A stretch of DNA of 64,000 nt, taken from JACRLV01 sp045863555 (GTDB lineage: Bacteria > Planctomycetota > Phycisphaerae > UBA1845 > Fen-1342). Both the position numbers and the translations under genes were made by a program. Shown one piece after another: positions 60,401-64,000 of the stretch (position 1 is its first letter; each line of letters starts with the position of its first letter). Location: the NCBI GenBank assembly GCA_045863555.1, contig BTUU01000023.1:16501-80500 (forward strand), in the 5' to 3' direction. The notes below the pieces were generated by a model. It did not search any database and was not told the origin of the DNA. It saw only the letters and a program-made list of their open reading frames with translations.

Positions 60401-61195
60401 ATGCTCATCGACATTCACGCCCATTTCGGAACGCTCGGTCCGTCGACCGTGACGCCCGCCCAGCTCGCGGAGTACGCGGCCGTCGTGGGACTCTCGCGCG
60501 TCTTCGTCTCCTGTCTCGACGCGGCCGGCGGTGACGGCGGCCGCGATCTCGACGAGCCCGACGCCAACGTCGCCGCGCTGGAAGCGGCGGCGCAGCACGG
60601 CGTGCTCGCGCCGCTCTACTGGATTCGCCCCGGCCAACCCGACAGCAACATCTACGCGTTCATCGGGGCCATGAAGACCGAGCCGTTCGCGGGCGTCGTC
60701 CTCGCCCCGCGCCTCAACGGGTTTTCGATCGACGATGAACGGCTCGACGACTGGATGCGGATCGCCGCGAAGCTGAATCGGCCCGTGCTCGTGCTTTGCG
60801 GCCGCGACGAGCGCTCGCGGCCGCAGCGCGGGCTGGCGCTCGCCCGCCGGCACCCGTCCGTCGACTTCATCCTGACCGACTTCGGCGGCGAGATGGTCTG
60901 GCGCGAGGCGCTCGACGCCGCCCGGGCCGGTGCGGAGCGAGCCGCCGCGCGAATCTTCCTCACCACGGCCCATCGCACGCAGGAAGATCTGAAGGCGGCC
61001 GCGAAATCGATCGGCCACGACCGTTTGCTGTTCGGAACCAACGCGTTGGCCGGCGGCGCTGACGCTATCGCCACTGCGCGTGAACTGATGACCTCCGTGA
61101 AGGCCGCGTTCGGCGAGACGCACGCCGCCGCGGTCATGGGAAACACCGCCGCGCGACTGTTCGGCGTGTCGCCGCCGGCCGCTGTTCGCCGCTGA
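60401..61195 (+). CDS. Amidohydrolase-2-family metal-dependent hydrolase
   Basis: The 264-residue protein starts with IDIHAHF (metal ligands of the TIM-barrel amidohydrolase superfamily). The body has APRLNGFSIDD, PVLVLCGRDER, VDFILTDFGGE and LLFGTNALAGG near the end; the last blocks mark the position of the third metal site. Compared with typical members the middle His near 'VLVLC' is not seen, so metal binding may be partial. Substrate unknown. Confidence 0.78.
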   Translation: MLIDIHAHFGTLGPSTVTPAQLAEYAAVVGLSRVFVSCLDAAGGDGGRDLDEPDANVAALEAAAQHGVLAPLYWIRPGQPDSNIYAFIGAMKTEPFAGVVLAPRLNGFSIDDERLDDWMRIAAKLNRPVLVLCGRDERSRPQRGLALARRHPSVDFILTDFGGEMVWREALDAARAGAERAAARIFLTTAHRTQEDLKAAAKSIGHDRLLFGTNALAGGADAIATARELMTSVKAAFGETHAAAVMGNTAARLFGVSPPAAVRR

Positions 61196-61295
61196 CGGCC
61201 GTCCGCGGCGCGGCGAGAGCGCCCGGTCGCAGGTTCGCGCGGGCTCACCGCCGAGCGCATCGCGAAATCTGCCGCGGCCATTTACCATTCACGCC

Positions 61296-62243
61296 GTGCT
61301 GAGGCGCTTCGGGAAAACCAACATCACGCCCATTCCCGCCACCGCGCGGCCGCGGCCCCGCGCACGCACCTTCACGCTCGTGGAACTGCTCGTCGTCGCG
61401 GCGATCATCGCCCTCCTCGCGGCGATCCTCTTCCCGGCGCTCGGCCGCGCCCGCGAGCAGGCCCGGACGACGCATTGCCTCGCGAACGTCCGCGGGATCA
61501 TGGCGGCGATCCTCGCCTACGCGGCCGAGAATCGCGACCTGGTCATCCCGTCGTACAACATGACCGGCGTGGCGGCGTCGATCAACCAGCGGCTCGACGG
61601 CTGGGGGCCGATCCTCGACCGCGAGCAGCTCGCAACGGGCACGCGGCAGACGGCCGGAAACCTCCTGGCCTGCCCCGACACGGCCGAGGTCGCGGGCGTC
61701 GCCTCCGGCCAGACGGGCGCGGACATGGATAACCCGCTGGGGTACATGGAGTGGCCGGCGGTGATCACACCGACGCAGAATTTCGCCGCGCCGATCCCCG
61801 AGCGCGGGTTTGATCGCGTGCTGCGCGTTTCGTACTGGATGAACGCGGAGAATCTCATCGGTGCGCCGCGGGACATCATTCCCGGCGTTCATTTCTCCGT
61901 TTCCGTCGGCTATGGGCCGGATGCGAATGGGTATATCGCGAAACCGAACCGGTTCTCCGAGTTCAAGCGGACTTCGCGCGTGATCGCGATCGCGGACGGG
62001 CTGTACGCCGGCCGGCAGGAGGTCACGCACCTCGGCGACCGCGACTGCCGCATCGGCTACCGCCACCGCGGGGGCGTGGGGCGGGCGAACGTGGGCTACG
62101 CGGACGGGCATGCGAGCTTCCTCTTCGGCGACCGGTTTCCGCGGCGGTTCACGGGCAATGTGCCGCTGGAGATCATCCGGAACGAGAACCTGGGCGACCA
62201 GCCGACGGTGTACTCGGATCCGGAGCGGTTTTTGATGGAGTGA
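61296..62243 (+). CDS. Type II secretion-like pseudopilin (DUF1559-type)
   Basis: The 315-residue product starts with GTG at 61296. After a basic leader it has the prepilin motif FTLVELLVVAAIIALLAAIL, with Glu at position +5 of the mature pseudopilin. The rest is the planctomycete DUF1559-style head: CLANVRGIMAAILAYAAENRDL and, near the end, IGYRHRGGVGRANVGYADGHASFLFG, where the H..G....V.YADGH block is the family hallmark. Such proteins are abundant in planctomycetes; their exact role is unclear. Confidence 0.88.
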   Translation: MLRRFGKTNITPIPATARPRPRARTFTLVELLVVAAIIALLAAILFPALGRAREQARTTHCLANVRGIMAAILAYAAENRDLVIPSYNMTGVAASINQRLDGWGPILDREQLATGTRQTAGNLLACPDTAEVAGVASGQTGADMDNPLGYMEWPAVITPTQNFAAPIPERGFDRVLRVSYWMNAENLIGAPRDIIPGVHFSVSVGYGPDANGYIAKPNRFSEFKRTSRVIAIADGLYAGRQEVTHLGDRDCRIGYRHRGGVGRANVGYADGHASFLFGDRFPRRFTGNVPLEIIRNENLGDQPTVYSDPERFLME

Positions 62244-62291
62244 GGGCGAGCCGGTCGAGGGTCGGGAGTCGGGGGTCGGGCAAGATCGGGC

Positions 62292-62492
62292 GGCGAAACC
62301 GCGTTTCCAGCGAATGGGCCCAAGGTGGCCAAACTCTTTTCTTCGTGTGTGCCGGTTTGGCCATCTAAGTTATCCGGACGTTGGGAACGGGGGTTCACGA
62401 TTGGCGGAACCGCGTTTCCAGCGTTCTGGCCGAAGGCGATCATGTTTTCTTTTGCGCGTGTGCCGGGTTGATCACCTTCGTTATCAGACGTT
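62292..62492 (+). repeat. Tandem hairpin element, two copies with compensatory changes
   Basis: Two units of about 91 bases (62292-62382 and 62403-62492, period 111) share GCG.AACCGCGTTTCCAGCG and TTTTCTT...GTGTGCCGG. Each forms a hairpin at the same place: 62327-62334 with 62355-62362 (8 bp perfect, extendable to 13), and 62433-62442 with 62469-62478 (10 bp, one mismatch). Within the stems a G-C/C-G pair set in copy 1 is A-T/T-A in copy 2, so pairing is kept while sequence changes. Confidence 0.75.
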
Positions 62493-62723
62493 CGCGCGTT
62501 GGCGAAGCGAGGTCGAGACTGGGCATGCGGAGCGATCATTGCTAGGAATCATAGGGACGCTGTTGCGGCCGGCAAACGCAAACTCGCCAACTGTCGTTCC
62601 TCGGCGAAATTTGGCGGCGGGTGGCGGGTGTGACCGCGTTTCTTCAAGCCGTCTTCGCGGCCGACGGTGGATGGTCGAGGTACAGTCGAGGGACGTAGCC
62701 TTCTGAAGTGCATCGAACTGAAG

Positions 62724-62748
62724 ATGGTGCATCAGGGATGCACCCTAC
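62724..62748 (+). repeat. GTGCGTC-family palindrome, variant copy
   Basis: The 25-base stretch ATGGTGCATC.GGGATGCACC with CTAC is a GTGCATC/GATGCAC hairpin, a variant of the family at 53225 and 53710 in which both arms changed together (G to A, C to T). Confidence 0.7.
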
Positions 62749-62780
62749 ACGGCTCTTTTTTTTCAGCAAACGGCCCTCCG

Positions 62781-63944
62781 TTAGGGACAGACTGACCCGA
62801 AGCGCGAGAGTACCGCGGCCAAATCACCGAGATCCACCACGCCATCTTCATTGACGTCACCGTCGTCGTACACCATCTCCGTTTGGCCGAAATTTGAAAG
62901 AAGCCGCGCCAAATCGTCCAGCCCGACGATTCCGTCGCCCGTGAAGTCGCCAAGACAGGAGTGCCCGTCGGCGATCTCCGCAAGGAACGCCCGCATTTCG
63001 CCATTCAGGCTCCCGAAACCCACGATCACTGACCCGTCGGCGTTGACACCGTCGGCAGCCTCAAGCGTCCAGCCAGTAAGCTCTGCGCCTAGTGAGAGAA
63101 GATGCGCATTGAGGTCGACCATTCCGAGCGACGGCGTCCATAGGAACGCCCGGCCTCCGCTCGTCCCAACAACCGTTTGACCATCGCCGCTGATTCCGTA
63201 GCCGATCGAAAACGAATCGCCCGGAAGGACACCTAGATTCTGCATGCCGCCGGTCGTGGTCCATCGGAAAGCGCGCATACCGTCGGGGGACCCTGCATAT
63301 CCAGCGACTTCGAGTCCGTCGTCGCTCACATCCAGCGCATACGAGGAATTCAAGCCGTCGAGAGCTTGCATCCCGGTAGTCTCTGTCCATCGAAATGCGC
63401 ATTCGTTCCCATTCGACGCTCGGCCCCATCCGACGATCACAGAACCGTTGCTGCTCGCCGCGTACGCGGTGGCTTCGCCTCCGTCGGGAAGTGTCCCGAG
63501 GATTTGCATTCCACCTGCGCTGGTCCATCGAAATGCATGCGAGTCACTGGAGATTCCGCTAGCACCGACGACTGTCATCCCATCGCCACTCACGCCGTAG
63601 GCCGTCGAGAATGTTCCTCCCGGCAGGGTTCCGAGGTACTCGACACCGCCGGAAATCGTCCAACGAAAAGCACCACCACCTGGAGCATGACAGTCTCCGA
63701 CAACAGCCGTACCGTCCGAACTGACGTCGTATGCGAATGACCCGCCCGGGAGCGTACCAAGGTCCTCCATGCCGGCAGCGGACCAGCGGAAGGCGCGATT
63801 AACACTACCGTCGCCGGATCCCCCGACTGCAACAGAGCCGTCGGCGCTGACTCGGAAAGCCTGTGAATGCGACCAACCCGGCAGCGTACCGAGATTTGTA
63901 ATGGTGGCGGAGGCTAAGGTCGTAGTCGGAGATGCCAGACTCAA
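62781..63944 (-). CDS. HAF-repeat protein with dockerin-like C-terminus (5' end uncertain)
   Basis: The visible 387 residues consist of HAF repeats of about 40 residues each (for example AFRWTSAGGMQILGTLPDGG and VVGASGISSDSHAFRW), which form beta-propeller-like or bladed structures, followed by two dockerin-like loops (DFTGDGIVGLDDLA and DVNEDGVVDLGDLA). The first in-frame start is a TTG at 63944 without a ribosome site, and the frame remains open to the window end; a hydrophobic signal is missing. The true start is therefore probably beyond 64000. The GC content is visibly lower than that of neighbouring genes. Likely a secreted surface protein. Confidence 0.75.
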   Translation of the reverse strand: MSLASPTTTLASATITNLGTLPGWSHSQAFRVSADGSVAVGGSGDGSVNRAFRWSAAGMEDLGTLPGGSFAYDVSSDGTAVVGDCHAPGGGAFRWTISGGVEYLGTLPGGTFSTAYGVSGDGMTVVGASGISSDSHAFRWTSAGGMQILGTLPDGGEATAYAASSNGSVIVGWGRASNGNECAFRWTETTGMQALDGLNSSYALDVSDDGLEVAGYAGSPDGMRAFRWTTTGGMQNLGVLPGDSFSIGYGISGDGQTVVGTSGGRAFLWTPSLGMVDLNAHLLSLGAELTGWTLEAADGVNADGSVIVGFGSLNGEMRAFLAEIADGHSCLGDFTGDGIVGLDDLARLLSNFGQTEMVYDDGDVNEDGVVDLGDLAAVLSRFGSVCP

Positions 63945-64000
63945 TCGGGATATAACCGAATTTCGTTGATGGCCGGGTGAATAAAGGCGGCGTACTCTCG

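Larger units (their letters stand above)
62244..62780. other. Intergenic region with structured repeats
   Basis: About 540 bases with no convincing gene. It contains the tandem hairpin element (62292-62492) and a GTGCATC palindrome at 62724-62748 directly before the convergent HAF-repeat gene. Confidence 0.6.

Overview
The window is high-GC bacterial chromosome with dense gene packing on both strands. Several lineage habits point to a planctomycete, probably class Phycisphaerae. Five secreted or anchored proteins end in dockerin-like paired EF-hand loops of the DLDGDGDVDISDLA type. There is a PEP-CTERM protein, three small zinc-ribbon membrane proteins of the CGYxLxG...CPECG type, a DUF1571-like lipoprotein, a DUF1559-like pseudopilin, a VIT/vWA protein and tandem planctomycete-type hypothetical proteins. 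The taxonomic call is inference from gene content; there is no rRNA in the window.

Layout. 1-13 kb: the 3' end of a secretin-like gene with a strong terminator, a polyprenyl diphosphate synthase, a Tat-exported metallophosphatase, a homocysteine S-methyltransferase overlapping a secreted agmatine-deiminase-like protein, a LOG-family protein, a two-domain PTPS/QueD protein, a sugar-type ABC ATPase/permease pair without a binding protein, and ribD abutting a DUF1571-like lipoprotein gene. 13-16.5 kb: a patchwork of a ParD/ParE-type toxin-antitoxin pair, an iodotyrosine-deiodinase-like flavoprotein, a 53-codon remnant of the metallophosphatase gene, a small dockerin protein and a DUF2625 protein. 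A perfect 24-bp direct repeat brackets part of it. 16.6-29.3 kb: a VIT/vWA protein, gamma carbonic anhydrase, Na+/solute symporter, zinc-ribbon membrane protein, two tandem paralogous membrane-anchored proteins, and a coupled secretin/TPR-lipoprotein pair.

29.3-46 kb: small genes with a convincing promoter, tRNA-Ala(CGC), lepA followed closely by a PIN toxin and a small partner, a FixJ-type regulator with a strong terminator, a TlpA-like thioredoxin protein, a MacA/MacB-type tripartite exporter operon, and a block of secreted proteins (1069-residue dockerin protein, PEP-CTERM protein, glycosidase-like dockerin protein). 46-53.7 kb: a flgM-like gene with a terminator, an MFS transporter, an ABM-domain protein, then two signalling genes (MEDS-PAS-histidine kinase-REC and a REC protein with an eroded HD-GYP domain). 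This pair sits between two repeat-rich intergenic regions that carry inverted copies of one dispersed repeat. 53.7-64 kb: two PLP enzymes (a tryptophanase-family lyase and a cystathionine gamma-synthase-family enzyme), a five-repeat protein of unknown function, an SDR with altered active-site residues, a globin, an aminotransferase, an amidohydrolase, a pseudopilin, a tandem hairpin repeat with compensatory base changes, and an HAF-repeat dockerin protein running to the window edge.

The window looks like housekeeping and cell-surface genes, not one large island. The best candidates for undescribed biology are the five-repeat protein, the hairpin repeats near 62.3-62.5 kb, the repeat-flanked signalling pair, the EYK-conserved flavoprotein, and the intergenic heptamer and dispersed repeats.
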